Source of the DNA: CAZOOA01 sp964581355
Lineage (GTDB): Bacteria > Bacillota > Dethiobacteria > DTU022 > UBA8154
NCBI GenBank assembly: GCA_964581355.1
Contig: CAZOOA010000026.1
Coordinates: 1 to 34,741, forward strand
DNA length: 34,741 nt
Direction: 5' to 3'
Below, one piece after another: positions 1 to 7,630 of the stretch. A program made the translations under genes and the position numbers. A model generated the notes under the pieces. It did not search any database. It worked only from the letters and a program-made list of their open reading frames with translations, and was not told where the DNA came from. Every line of letters starts with the position of its first letter. The stretch's first letter is position 1.

Positions 1-96
1 CCACAGAGACCAACGTCGCCGGACGAATGTGCCAACTCCCCGGTTAAGGGGAAGGAAGTTGAAAACCAGCACTTGGACCGTAAACAAGGTTTTTAA
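1..96 (+). CDS. C-terminal tail of a cut ORF, possibly TnpB-like
   Basis: Frame 1 is open from the first base to a TAA at 94-96 and encodes 31 hydrophilic residues, including VKGKEVENQHLD. No start is visible because the gene is cut by the window edge. The tail has no recognisable domain. It overlaps a run of strong RNA hairpins (33-122), a layout typical of TnpB genes of IS200/IS605-type elements, where the guide RNA overlaps the 3' end of the ORF. This identity is inference; the tail could equally belong to an unrelated gene. Confidence 0.35.
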   Translation, partial: PQRPTSPDECANSPVKGKEVENQHLDRKQGF

Positions 97-122
97 TCCC
101 CTGTCGTGGCCCGCAAGGGACG
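33..122 (+). ncRNA. Structured RNA candidate, possibly omega-RNA of a TnpB element
   Basis: Three consecutive foldable units can be drawn by eye. In the first, CAACT (33-37) pairs with AGTTG (57-61) around an inner CCCC/GGGG stem (38-41 with 48-51). In the second, GAAAACC (61-67) pairs with GGTTTTT (88-94). In the third, CCC/GGG closes a GCAA tetraloop at 110-119, extended by CGT/ACG (105-107 with 120-122). The structures run across the ORF stop at 94-96, as expected for an RNA that overlaps the 3' end of a TnpB gene. Class assignment is inference; the hairpins themselves are seen. Confidence 0.35.
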
Positions 123-168
123 TGAAGGTTTGTATTATTTCAGAGTGCAGATTCTTTTCAGGTGCTAA

Positions 169-197
169 TTGTTTCCTTCTGCCCGTTGTGATACAAT
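169..197 (+). promoter_or_regulatory. Sigma-A promoter for the baeRF3-like gene
   Basis: TTGTTT (169-174) and TACAAT (192-197) are separated by exactly 17 nt. A TG one base upstream of the -10 (189-190) makes it an extended -10. Transcription would begin near 204, about 40 nt before the ATG at 244. Confidence 0.55.
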
Positions 198-243
198 CTT
201 GCAAAAGAAGTGTTACTTCACAAAAAGGATGTGATGGTACCGT

Positions 244-1401
244 ATGGATCTTTTAAACCGGGAAGAAGTTGAAGGCCTGATGCAGCAGAGGGGAAAAGGA
301 CCTTGCATTTCCATGTATTTTCCCACGGCAAAAGCAGGCGAAGGGAGCCGCCAAAACCCCATCCGGCTTAAAAACCTGTTGGCCCAAGCCGAAGAGCGGT
401 TAAGCGCCTTGGGTATTAAATCAGCTGAACAGAAAAAAATTCTGGAACCGGCCCAGCAGTTGATCAATGAAAGTGTATTCTGGGCCAACCAAAGTGATGG
501 AATAGCTATGTTCCTTTCCCCGGACTTTTTCCGGTATTACAGACTGCCACTAGATATGAAAGAACTGGTGGTAGTCACAGAGGCATTCCACTTAAAACCG
601 CTGCTATATCTCTTAATGGGTGACAACCAATTTTATGTTTTGGCCTTAAGCCAGAAAAATGCCCGGCTGTTGCGGGGAACCCGGGATACAGTCGAAGAAC
701 TGGACATGAGTGAAGTTATCCAAAGGTTTGAAGAATCTTTCAGCGACGAACTTCCTGAACAGTTCCTGCAATTTCACACCCGGGCACCACGGAAAGGCGA
801 AACACGAAGCGCTATTTATTACGGCCACGGTGGGGAAATCGACAGCATGTTGAAAGAAAGGCTGCTGAAATATTTCCGTTTCCTGGACCGGGAAATACGA
901 AATATGCTCAAGGAAGAGCAATCCCCCTTGGTGCTGGCCAGTGTCGACCACCTGGCTCCCATGTACCAGGAAGCCAATAAATATCCGCTCCTGTTGGACC
1001 AGATAATCCAGGGGAATCCGGATAATATCAGCGCAGAGGAACTGCATAAAAATGCCTGGGAGATTATCCAGCCCTACGCGCAAAAAAAGCAGGATGAAGC
1101 CATGGAACGCTACTACGAGCAGAAAGGGACAGGAAAAACGTCCAACAATATCCAAGAGATTATTCCCGCCGCTTTTCACGGACGTATTGACATCCTTTTC
1201 GTGGCCGTCGGGGTCCAGAGGTGGGGACGGTACGACCCGGACCACAACGCCCTGCACCTGCCGGACACCCCTCTGCCCGGCGATGAAGACCTACTGGACC
1301 TGGCTGCCGCACAAACATACTTGAACGGCGGGACAGTCTATGCCGTCGAGCCAAAAAACATGCCCGACACAGAGCCGCTGGCCGCCCTACTCCGCTGGTA
1401 A
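244..1401 (+). CDS. baeRF3-like protein (bacterial archaeo-eukaryotic release factor family)
   Basis: The 385-residue soluble protein resembles the bacterial aRF1/eRF1-like families (baeRF, family 3/7 type). These were predicted from sequence to act on ribosomes, but their role is not firmly established. Seen here: the N-terminal stretch CISMYFPT near residues 21-28 followed by NPIRLKNLL (38-46), and the central loop YGHGGE (193-198) where classical release factors carry the GGQ loop. After this comes the helix ERLLKYFRFLDREI and an L7Ae-like region beginning LVLASVDHLAP (229-239). Gln of GGQ is absent, so classical peptidyl-tRNA hydrolysis is doubtful. ATG 244 is chosen because an in-frame TGA lies at 232-234; AAGGAT lies upstream at a rather long distance of about 13 nt. 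It appears monocistronic, with its own promoter and terminator. Confidence 0.75.
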   Translation: MDLLNREEVEGLMQQRGKGPCISMYFPTAKAGEGSRQNPIRLKNLLAQAEERLSALGIKSAEQKKILEPAQQLINESVFWANQSDGIAMFLSPDFFRYYRLPLDMKELVVVTEAFHLKPLLYLLMGDNQFYVLALSQKNARLLRGTRDTVEELDMSEVIQRFEESFSDELPEQFLQFHTRAPRKGETRSAIYYGHGGEIDSMLKERLLKYFRFLDREIRNMLKEEQSPLVLASVDHLAPMYQEANKYPLLLDQIIQGNPDNISAEELHKNAWEIIQPYAQKKQDEAMERYYEQKGTGKTSNNIQEIIPAAFHGRIDILFVAVGVQRWGRYDPDHNALHLPDTPLPGDEDLLDLAAAQTYLNGGTVYAVEPKNMPDTEPLAALLRW

Positions 1402-1425
1402 CAGTTGCATTAATTATTAAACGAA

Positions 1426-1456
1426 AAAGCCAGGATCTTAACCCTGGCTTTCTTTC
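1426..1456 (+). terminator. Intrinsic terminator after the baeRF3-like gene
   Basis: AAAGCCAGG (1426-1434) pairs perfectly with CCTGGCTTT (1443-1451) across an 8-nt loop, and a T-rich tract follows. It starts 25 nt after the stop codon. Confidence 0.8.
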
Positions 1457-1602
1457 TGCCCTGCCGGTTGTTATGACATAATATCTTGTGCTGCCGCCTT
1501 CCGCTTTTGGCTTCAGGCCTCTGTATAAAGGCCTTGTTGTCGGCGAACTTTTCGCTGCTACCAAAACCTGCAGCCTTTAACGGCTTAACGGCGGAAAAAG
1601 CT

Positions 1603-1674
1603 TTATCTTTTCATGATCAAAAGGGATATGGCTGTAATAATAACGATCAAAGCAATCGCCAGAATATGATTCAA
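1603..1674 (-). CDS. 23-residue single-pass membrane peptide
   Basis: A short ORF starts at TTG (1674-1672) and stops at TAA (1605-1603). Its product is almost wholly hydrophobic (NHILAIALIVIITAISLLI) and ends MKR, so it fits one transmembrane helix with a positive C-terminus. An excellent ribosome binding site, AAGGAGG (1690-1684 on the minus strand), lies 9 nt upstream of the start. It sits just beyond the terminator of the crotonase gene, so it would need read-through or its own promoter; I saw no clear promoter. I do not recognise the family. Small membrane subunits such as KdpF or CydX are of similar size, but neither partner is nearby. The coding call rests on the ribosome binding site and hydrophobicity only. 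Confidence 0.5.
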   Translation of the reverse strand: MNHILAIALIVIITAISLLIMKR

Positions 1675-1692
1675 GTCCTTTCTCCTCCTTGC

Positions 1693-1740
1693 AAAAAGCG
1701 GGAAACCAACCCGGTCTGCCGGAAGCGTTTCCCGCTTTTT
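1693..1740 (-). terminator. Intrinsic terminator after the crotonase gene
   Basis: A perfect 14-bp inverted repeat, AAAAAGCGGGAAAC (1693-1706) with GTTTCCCGCTTTTT (1727-1740), lies 20 nt beyond the crotonase stop. Both strands end in T5, so it can act in either direction. Confidence 0.85.
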
Positions 1741-1760
1741 GTTCCGGTCGCTTGGCCTTT

Positions 1761-2543
1761 CTACTTCCCTTTAAACTGGGGCTTTCTTTTTTCCATGAAG
1801 GCGCGGGTTCCTTCCTGGAAGTCCTCTGTTTGGAAACAGAGACCCTGGGCATAGGCTTCCAGTTCCAGCAGCTCCTCCAGGTTTAAGTTCCCGCTCATGT
1901 TCAGGATCCGTTTGGCCTGCCGCAGGGCAACCCGGGGGCCTGCAGCCAGCTGACGTGCCAGCTTTTTCGACTCTTCCAGCAGTTGATCATCCGGCAAAAC
2001 CCGGCTGACAACACCCATCTGCATGGCTTCTTCCGCCCCGATCTGGCGGCCGGTAAACACTAGTTCCTTGGCCCGCTGCAGACCCACCATGCGGGGCAGC
2101 AGATACATGCCGGCCAGATCGGGAACCAGGCCCACCTGCACGAATAACTGTCCAAAAACCGCTTTCTGGCCCGCCAGGAGAATATCGCCCAGCATGGCAA
2201 TACAGAAACCGGCCCCCACGGCATACCCGTTCACTGCCGAGATCACAGGTTTTTCCAGGTTGACAAAGCCGGTTATCCAGGGGTGGATCGATTTTACATA
2301 TTGCGGTCCTTCCACGGGGGAAAAGCCCTGCATCAAGTGGCGCAAGTCCCCGCCAGCGCAGAAGTTGTCCCCCTCCCCAGTCAAAACCACAGCACCGATA
2401 TCCTCATCTTGCTCCAGGTCCCGGGTTACTGCTTCAAGCTCCCTGGCCATGGTTTCATCCAGGGCATTCATCGTCTTCGGCCGGTTCAGTTTAAGTAACG
2501 CAACTCCTTCATCTTTTTCATAGATCAGTGTTTTGTAGGACAT
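1761..2543 (-). CDS. Enoyl-CoA hydratase/isomerase family protein, PaaG-like
   Basis: This 260-residue protein is a full-length crotonase-fold enzyme acting on acyl-CoA thioesters. The oxyanion-hole segments are FCAGGDL (61-67) and AVNGYAVGAGF (103-113). The catalytic region reads GQLFVQVGLVPDLAGMYLLP (residues 131-150). The first catalytic glutamate of true hydratases is missing, while the second position is an aspartate (D142) in a GLVPD context, as in PaaG-type isomerases. An isomerase role is therefore more likely than plain hydration (inference). The ATG at 2543 is preceded by AAGGGGAGGGTG. It is a lone gene with its own terminator and no other beta-oxidation genes nearby, so the substrate cannot be told. 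Confidence 0.85.
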   Translation of the reverse strand: MSYKTLIYEKDEGVALLKLNRPKTMNALDETMARELEAVTRDLEQDEDIGAVVLTGEGDNFCAGGDLRHLMQGFSPVEGPQYVKSIHPWITGFVNLEKPVISAVNGYAVGAGFCIAMLGDILLAGQKAVFGQLFVQVGLVPDLAGMYLLPRMVGLQRAKELVFTGRQIGAEEAMQMGVVSRVLPDDQLLEESKKLARQLAAGPRVALRQAKRILNMSGNLNLEELLELEAYAQGLCFQTEDFQEGTRAFMEKRKPQFKGK

Positions 2544-2580
2544 GTCAACACCCTCCCCTTGTAAATTTGATCAGGCACCT

Positions 2581-2586
2581 ATTATA
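2581..2586 (-). promoter_or_regulatory. -10 element upstream of the crotonase gene
   Basis: A perfect minus-strand TATAAT lies at 2586-2581, 38 nt upstream of the start codon, in an AT-rich stretch. No convincing -35 hexamer lies 16-18 nt further upstream, so the promoter is tentative. Confidence 0.3.
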
Positions 2587-2634
2587 TTTTACCATCATCT
2601 GTCCAGTCTGTTGTGAGCCTTTGATTCTTTGCAA

Positions 2635-2660
2635 ATAAAAACAGCCGGTGGTGCCGGCTG
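2635..2660 (-). terminator. Intrinsic terminator after the holin-family gene
   Basis: On the minus strand CAGCCGG (2660-2654) pairs with CCGGCTG (2648-2642) and is followed directly by a T-run. It lies 26 nt beyond the stop codon at 2686. Confidence 0.75.
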
Positions 2661-2685
2661 CTTGAACGTAAAATGGTTTTTTATC

Positions 2686-3027
2686 CTACCGCAATTCTGT
2701 AGGCACGAACAGGTCAATCACCCCAATAATGATGGCCGCCAGCAAGGAACCGAGAATGGTAATCTGCATGGCGGGCACAATAAACTGGGTCAGGTAAATC
2801 ACAACAGCTGCTGTTAAGAAACCGACAACGCCCCGGTTTTGCGGGGAAATTCGCCGCCCAAAGAGGCTTTCCACCACGAAACCCAGCACAGCAATAACCA
2901 CAGCGGCGATCACAGCATCACCAAAAGTTAACGTGGCAAACCCGGGTAGAATAAAGCTAACCAGCATGAGAACCAGTGCAGAAACAATAAAACGGACAAT
3001 CAACCCGACGATAGATGTGTTTCGCAA
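2686..3027 (-). CDS. Four-TM phage-holin-family (PF04020-type) membrane protein
   Basis: The product has 113 residues and four hydrophobic segments: about 5-25 (IVGLIVRFIVSALVLMLVSF), 35-55, 65-85 and 88-108. This matches the small 'mycobacterial 4-TMS holin superfamily IV' proteins such as YvlD that are common in non-phage bacterial loci. I place the start at TTG 3027 (MRNTSIVGL) because GGAGGTGA lies about 8 nt upstream; the longer reading from TTG 3042 would translate through that ribosome binding site. No phage gene is nearby, so lysis is unlikely; its cellular role is unknown. A terminator follows the gene. Confidence 0.75.
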   Translation of the reverse strand: MRNTSIVGLIVRFIVSALVLMLVSFILPGFATLTFGDAVIAAVVIAVLGFVVESLFGRRISPQNRGVVGFLTAAVVIYLTQFIVPAMQITILGSLLAAIIIGVIDLFVPTELR

Positions 3028-3150
3028 ACCCTTCACCTCCAATGATTCCCTGTTTTATTCGTAAAATAGCTCCATTTCTATCATATCCAAATGATCCTCT
3101 CCTAATGCATAAAAACGGATAAAAACCTCCAGGAAAGCACAGGTTGTAGT

Positions 3151-3179
3151 TGCTTTTTACCAGAAGACATGTTAAAATT
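3151..3179 (+). promoter_or_regulatory. Sigma-A promoter of rpsT
   Basis: TTGCTT (3151-3156) and TAAAAT (3174-3179) are 17 nt apart, with TG (3171-3172) one base before the -10. The predicted start near 3186 gives a leader of about 27 nt, mostly ribosome binding site. Confidence 0.7.
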
Positions 3180-3212
3180 AAGCCTGGTACTCGCGCGCAG
3201 GGAGGTGAGAAC

Positions 3213-3479
3213 ATGGCCAATACCAAGACGGCTGTTAAACGGGGCAGGCAGTCCAAGGAGCGAAACATTCGTAACCGAAAAGTAAAGTCCCACTTGAAAA
3301 GAGCCGTAAAAGATTTTTACCAAACCATCAACCAGGGAGACTCCCAGCAAGCCTGGGAAGCATACTCACTGGCCAGCAGCGTAATCGATAAAGCGGCTTC
3401 CAAGGGAGTAATCCATAAAAGGACTGCCGCACGGAAAAAATCCCGTTTGGCGCAAAAACTAAACAGTCAGGCAAGTTAA
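3213..3479 (+). CDS. rpsT: 30S ribosomal protein S20
   Basis: The 88-residue, strongly basic protein begins MANTKTAVKRGRQSKERNIR, the usual bacterial S20 N-terminus, and ends with a basic helix (KRTAARKKSRLAQKL). S20 binds 16S rRNA early in assembly of the small subunit. The ATG at 3213 is chosen because AGGGAGGTGA lies immediately upstream and the protein then has normal length; an upstream ATG at 3150 lies before the promoter. It is convergent with holA, a common arrangement in Firmicutes. It has its own promoter and terminator. Confidence 0.97.
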   Translation: MANTKTAVKRGRQSKERNIRNRKVKSHLKRAVKDFYQTINQGDSQQAWEAYSLASSVIDKAASKGVIHKRTAARKKSRLAQKLNSQAS

Positions 3480-3514
3480 GGGACCTCAAAACAACATACG
3501 GAAAGAAATGATAG

Positions 3515-3552
3515 AAAAGCCGCCCTTGTTCACAAGGAGGCTTTTGTTTTTG
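3515..3552 (+). terminator. Intrinsic terminator after rpsT
   Basis: AAAAGCC (3515-3521) with GGCTTTT (3539-3545) flanks an inner CCTTG/CAAGG stem. The hairpin is followed by a T-rich tract. Confidence 0.85.
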
Positions 3553-3605
3553 TCTGGATGTTGGGCTTTACTTACTACCCGGCCCCGGCTGTCTTTGCGT
3601 AAAAA

Positions 3606-4658
3606 CTAGGTTTCAGTCGTCAGCTTGAGGACCAGGTATTCCAGGGCATCGGCTGCATCCCGACGGCCGGTCTTGATCTCGTAATCAATGGTCTTGAGCA
3701 AACTCAAGGTTTTTGCCAGGGCTGCCTCTGTATATAAATCCACCTGGGCCAAAAGCTCTTGCACGGCAAAAAAAGGCAGTTTTAACTGGGAAGAAATGTG
3801 TCGCGGAGGGACTCCCTGTTCTTTCAGCTGCAAAGCCTGGTAAAGGAGGCGAAACTGACGGGCGACCATGGCCAGGATCACCATGGGATGTTCGTTCTGC
3901 TGGCGCATCCTGGAAAGATGGACAAAGGCATCACTGACGTTCTTCTTCCCGATAGCCCCCACCAGGTTGAATATATTGCCCTGGCTGCTTTCCGGGACAA
4001 GGCGGCGGACAACATCTGCTGTAACATGGGATTCCGTCCCCAGGTACAGCACCACTTTGTCCAATTCATTCCGGAGCAGGGATAAATCTTCTCCAACCCG
4101 CTCAGTCAACAACGTAAGCGCCTCTTGATCAATGCTTTTCCCTTCACGTTCCAGTTCGCCCCGGGCCCAATCGGCAAGAGCAGACCCCTTGGGGGCTGGA
4201 AACTCCACCAGCATCCCGGCCTTTTCCATGGACTTGACCATTTTTTTACGGCGGTCCACGTTTCCCACGGAGAAAATGACCACGAGGTCTTTCTCCCGAC
4301 CGCGGGCCAGGGAGATAAGTTCCTGTTCAATTTCTTTATCCTTGCCGCTGCCTTTTTTTTGCCCCTTCTCCTCCGCCCCCCGGGAAGTGGAGGAAGAAAA
4401 GTACGGAGTGCCGGAAACCCAAACTACCCGGCCCTGGGAAAAAATCGTGACCTGGTGGAAACTCTGGAGCAGCTCACCCAGCTCCACTTCCTGCCCGTCC
4501 ACCCGTTCCAGGTAAAAAGAGCGGCCCGTCTTTTTCTCCAGCTGCTGCAGCAAATAATCCAGCATTTTTTCCTTGAGAAAACCATCACTGCCGCAAAAGA
4601 GATAAAGAGGCTGAAACTCGCCCCGCTGCATTTTTGTTCTTGCCTGTCGATAATCCAT
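3606..4658 (-). CDS. holA: DNA polymerase III subunit delta
   Basis: The 350-residue delta subunit of the clamp loader opens the beta clamp during replication. The N-terminal AAA-like domain starts with QPLYLFCGSDGFLKEKML (about 16-33), typical of HolA, which lacks a working P-loop. The helical C-terminal domain contains the region HPMVILAMVARQFRLLYQAL (257-276), strongly conserved in this family. An insert of about 20 residues rich in Ser, Gly and Lys (near 85-110) is unusual but in frame. ATG 4658 has GGGGGAT six nt upstream. The gene lies 79 nt behind the GH57 gene on the same strand with no clear terminator between them, so it may be partly co-transcribed with the glucan genes. Confidence 0.93.
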   Translation of the reverse strand: MDYRQARTKMQRGEFQPLYLFCGSDGFLKEKMLDYLLQQLEKKTGRSFYLERVDGQEVELGELLQSFHQVTIFSQGRVVWVSGTPYFSSSTSRGAEEKGQKKGSGKDKEIEQELISLARGREKDLVVIFSVGNVDRRKKMVKSMEKAGMLVEFPAPKGSALADWARGELEREGKSIDQEALTLLTERVGEDLSLLRNELDKVVLYLGTESHVTADVVRRLVPESSQGNIFNLVGAIGKKNVSDAFVHLSRMRQQNEHPMVILAMVARQFRLLYQALQLKEQGVPPRHISSQLKLPFFAVQELLAQVDLYTEAALAKTLSLLKTIDYEIKTGRRDAADALEYLVLKLTTET

Positions 4659-4737
4659 CGGTATCCCCCGGAAACTGCCAAAATTTATTTCCTTTACTTA
4701 TTCTTTATTTGCCCTGGCATTCCTGCCACTGCTGAGT

Positions 4738-6453
4738 TTATTTCCCTTTTTTGCTTATTCCAGGGGCGATACTGACCGGGCCGGCCAAGTGTGATCCTTC
4801 CCAGCGGGGTTCTCCCGGGGCCGGCGTAATTATAGGCTCAAAAAGATACCAGGGAGGTTCCATCTCCAGGGCCTGGTAGGCATTGGCCAGGTGGCGACGG
4901 AAAAGGGCTTCAAAAGGTGCTGCCAGATAATAGGCGGTGCTGTCTACCCACCAGGCGAAGTCGCTGCCTTCCGCTTCATAAATGGTCTGCATGGCCCGGG
5001 CGGTCTTTTCCGGTTCCAGGGACTCCAGGTGAGTTACCGCTTCACGTGCTTCCAGCAGGTAATTCCAGATGGTGTTTTTATTTTCTGTCCCAATCCAGCG
5101 GGTCAGGCTGTGGTCCACCCAGGAACCCGTGACCAGCCGGTCAATCCGGCGGCGGGGCGGGTTTTTTTCCAGGAATTCTCCTACAGTGACCGTTTCCAGG
5201 TACGGATCGGCGGAAAGACGGCGGTAGAGGTAATGTAAAAACTCCGTCTTATCCGCTTCATACCATTCCCAGGCGTTCTCTCCGTCAAGAGCCAGGGTCA
5301 CCAGGTATTCCCCGGGACTTTTGGCCAGGCTTTCCCGGATTTTATGCAGGCGGTGGATTAAGTCACCGGCAGCATGTTGCCCCGCCATGTGCTGGTATTC
5401 AAAACCGATGCGGTCGGAAAGGTGCTGGTCCCGGAAAACCACGGGCAACTCGGCCCCATCCCCGCAGGCCATGTAAGGACGGTACAGCACGTCAGGGTTT
5501 AAAACATGGCCATAGCCGTCCCGGTAAATCTCCATTTCCAGGGACCGGGCCAGGATCTGCTCATCGGAGATGGTCCACTGGAACCCCTGGTCGGACACCA
5601 GGGAAATCAACTCCGGGCTGACTGCCTGTTCCGGCGGCCAAAACCCCCCTGGCTCCCGGCCAAAGATACGGTGATACTGCTCCACAGCCATTTCCACCTG
5701 GGTGCGTGCGTCATCCTGGTACCGAAACCGGCGGGGCAGCGGAAGGCCCGGGCTGGCCCGCAAGGCACTGTGGTTATCGATGAGCAGGGGGATAATGGGA
5801 TGATAAAAAGCCGTGGTAATCAGCTCCACCTGTTTTTTCTGCTGCAACCGCTTATGGGTCGGGATAACCTGCTCCATAATGCGGTAATGCCAGCGGATCA
5901 CCTCGTTTTTTTCTTCCTCGGTAAAATTCCGTCCTTTTTCCAGCAAGCTCCTTAAAAAGGCATCACCAGCGCGAATCTCCGGGTCGATCCAAACCAGGTT
6001 AAACCAGACCTGCAAGTCCAGGTAATCCTGCTCGGAAAAGCGCTCCAGGGCCTCAGCTACCCGCCCGGGTTCGATTACCCCTCCCTGTCGTTCCAGGAGA
6101 ACTTTGTAGCAGGGATAGCGGCGGATAACGCGATCCCAGTGGATATCGAAATAGTGCTGCAGCAGGAACTTTTTTTCCCCTGGATTCAGTTGATTGGGCT
6201 TTTTCATCACTTTGAGGTAGTAATCGACAGCCCGCCGGTTGACATACAGTTCCAGCTGCTCCAATAGGGAAGGACTAAGGCTGAAAGTAGCTTTAACCTC
6301 CGGGTATTCCTCCAGGATGGCAGCCATCTGGAGGTAATCCTTGGCGGCATGAAGCCGCACCCAGGGCATAATCAATTCATTGTTGGCCGCATCCAGATAA
6401 TAAGGCTGATGCTGGTTCCAGACAAAAGCGACATAAAGCACCTTTTGAGTCAA
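4738..6453 (-). CDS. GH57 glycoside hydrolase (alpha-amylase or glucanotransferase type)
   Basis: The 571-residue protein belongs to glycoside hydrolase family 57, a retaining alpha-glucan-active family with an incomplete barrel. Seen: motif 1 HQPYY (15-19), the nucleophile motif FWPPEQAVS with E275, and the acid/base motif LALDGENAWE with D390. The PPEQ and DGENAWE versions are found in the large amylase/amylopullulanase-like GH57 subgroup rather than in branching enzymes. Natural substrate and product are not deducible; breakdown or rearrangement of glycogen-like glucan is likely from the neighbours. The start is TTG (6453) with AGGGAGTGG upstream. It lies 24 nt behind galT in the minus-strand run glgA-galT-GH57. 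No signal peptide is visible, so it should be cytoplasmic. Confidence 0.88.
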   Translation of the reverse strand: MTQKVLYVAFVWNQHQPYYLDAANNELIMPWVRLHAAKDYLQMAAILEEYPEVKATFSLSPSLLEQLELYVNRRAVDYYLKVMKKPNQLNPGEKKFLLQHYFDIHWDRVIRRYPCYKVLLERQGGVIEPGRVAEALERFSEQDYLDLQVWFNLVWIDPEIRAGDAFLRSLLEKGRNFTEEEKNEVIRWHYRIMEQVIPTHKRLQQKKQVELITTAFYHPIIPLLIDNHSALRASPGLPLPRRFRYQDDARTQVEMAVEQYHRIFGREPGGFWPPEQAVSPELISLVSDQGFQWTISDEQILARSLEMEIYRDGYGHVLNPDVLYRPYMACGDGAELPVVFRDQHLSDRIGFEYQHMAGQHAAGDLIHRLHKIRESLAKSPGEYLVTLALDGENAWEWYEADKTEFLHYLYRRLSADPYLETVTVGEFLEKNPPRRRIDRLVTGSWVDHSLTRWIGTENKNTIWNYLLEAREAVTHLESLEPEKTARAMQTIYEAEGSDFAWWVDSTAYYLAAPFEALFRRHLANAYQALEMEPPWYLFEPIITPAPGEPRWEGSHLAGPVSIAPGISKKGK

Positions 6454-6477
6454 AAGATTACCACTCCCTGCTTTCTC

Positions 6478-7605
6478 TCAGTATAAACCCGGCCCATCCC
6501 GCAAGTACGAGGCTGCCTCTTCCGGCCTGGAGACGTTGATATAGGTCCCGGTTGCCATTTCCCAGCCGGCCACAATGGTCAACTTGGGGATAATCTCCAG
6601 GTGCCAGTGAAAATAAGGCAAGGACTCGCTACGCAGTGGTGCCGTATGGAGATAGAAGTTGTAAGGGGGATCTGCCAGCCTTTGATCCAGCCGCCCAATC
6701 ACGTCCTTAACTATCGGGGCCAGTTGTTCTTCCATCCCCGGGGGACTCTTTTCCAGGGCTGAAAGATGCTGCCGCGGCACGATCCAGGTGCTAAAGGGCA
6801 GGGGAGCAGCAAAGGGGATATAGGCAATAAAATGGTCATTTAAGGCCACCACCCGATCTCCACTGTGTTCCTCTTCTTGTGCCAGGGTGCAGAGCAGGCA
6901 CTGCCCTACATCCAGGTAGTAGTCATGTGCCAGGCGGTATTCCTTATCCAGCAGGGGCGGAATGTACGGCAGAGCAATCAGCTGGCAGTGGGGATGCTCA
7001 ATAGAGGCCCCGGCTTCCGGGCGGTGGTTGCGAAAGACCTGCACATAGCGCAGTCGGGGATCTTCTTCCAGGGAACGGATGCGCTCACCAAAGGACCGCA
7101 GCAGCAGCACTATTTCTTCTTCCGTCTGGTCGGCCAACTGGCGATTGTGGTCCGGGGTCTCGATAATTACCTCATGGACTCCATAACCGCTGTAGCTTCG
7201 AAAGAAATCCCGGTTGCAGTGCCTCTGCAGGGCATCCAGGACATCCAGGGAGTCTTCTGATTCCTGGTTTTTTGTCGCTTCCAGGGCAGGAAATTTATTC
7301 GGAATAACACGCAGGCTCCAGTCTTCTGTAGCGGTAGCCGCACTACCGGAAGCTTGCATTTGCTTATCCTGCCCCCCGTTTCCGGGAGAAGCTTTTCCGT
7401 AAAGGGAGTTTTCCTTTTGATAGCTTAAGACCTGGGGCGGGGTCATGTGTTCATTGCCCGGGCAGAAAGGACAGTTTTCCACCCGGGAAGGAAGGGACTC
7501 TTTTTCCACCTCCCGGGGACGGGCGAAGGTTTCGGGCCTTTTGGCCCGCTCCGTGGCAATAATGACCCACTCACCGGTTAAAGGGTCCTGGCGTAATACA
7601 GGCAT
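6478..7605 (-). CDS. GalT-family hexose-1-phosphate uridylyltransferase or ADP-glucose phosphorylase-like
   Basis: This 375-residue HIT-superfamily nucleotidylyltransferase has the catalytic HPHCQ motif (H204, H206, Q208) after GAS, which forms a nucleotidyl-histidine intermediate. There are two CxxC pairs, CPFC (45-48) and CLLC (236-239), probably metal-binding. Family members either exchange UMP between UDP-glucose and galactose-1-phosphate (GalT) or use ADP-glucose, as the plant GalT-like enzyme does. No galK, galE or galM is nearby and it sits between glgA and a GH57 gene, so a role in NDP-glucose supply for glycogen is attractive (inference). A polar insert at about 62-95 is not conserved-looking. 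ATG 7605 has GGTGAGAG just upstream; it follows glgA by 25 nt. Confidence 0.85.
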   Translation of the reverse strand: MPVLRQDPLTGEWVIIATERAKRPETFARPREVEKESLPSRVENCPFCPGNEHMTPPQVLSYQKENSLYGKASPGNGGQDKQMQASGSAATATEDWSLRVIPNKFPALEATKNQESEDSLDVLDALQRHCNRDFFRSYSGYGVHEVIIETPDHNRQLADQTEEEIVLLLRSFGERIRSLEEDPRLRYVQVFRNHRPEAGASIEHPHCQLIALPYIPPLLDKEYRLAHDYYLDVGQCLLCTLAQEEEHSGDRVVALNDHFIAYIPFAAPLPFSTWIVPRQHLSALEKSPPGMEEQLAPIVKDVIGRLDQRLADPPYNFYLHTAPLRSESLPYFHWHLEIIPKLTIVAGWEMATGTYINVSRPEEAASYLRDGPGLY

Positions 7606-7630
7606 ATTCTCTCACCACTCTTTGGGACGT

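Noticed and set aside
646..1257. Minus-strand ORF of 203 residues inside the baeRF3-like gene
   Set aside because: It is a shadow frame with no family resemblance and no supported start.
1577..1852. Minus-strand 91-residue ORF overlapping the crotonase end and the small membrane peptide
   Set aside because: It runs through the crotonase terminator in another frame and has no ribosome binding site; the 23-residue reading in the neighbouring frame is better supported.
2686..3027. Prophage remnant indicated by a holin-family protein
   Set aside because: No other phage genes are nearby, and this four-TM family is widespread in ordinary chromosomal loci.
3150..3212. Upstream ATG start for rpsT
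   Set aside because: It lies before the promoter -10 and would add 21 unconserved residues; the ATG at 3213 has the ribosome binding site and the family N-terminus.
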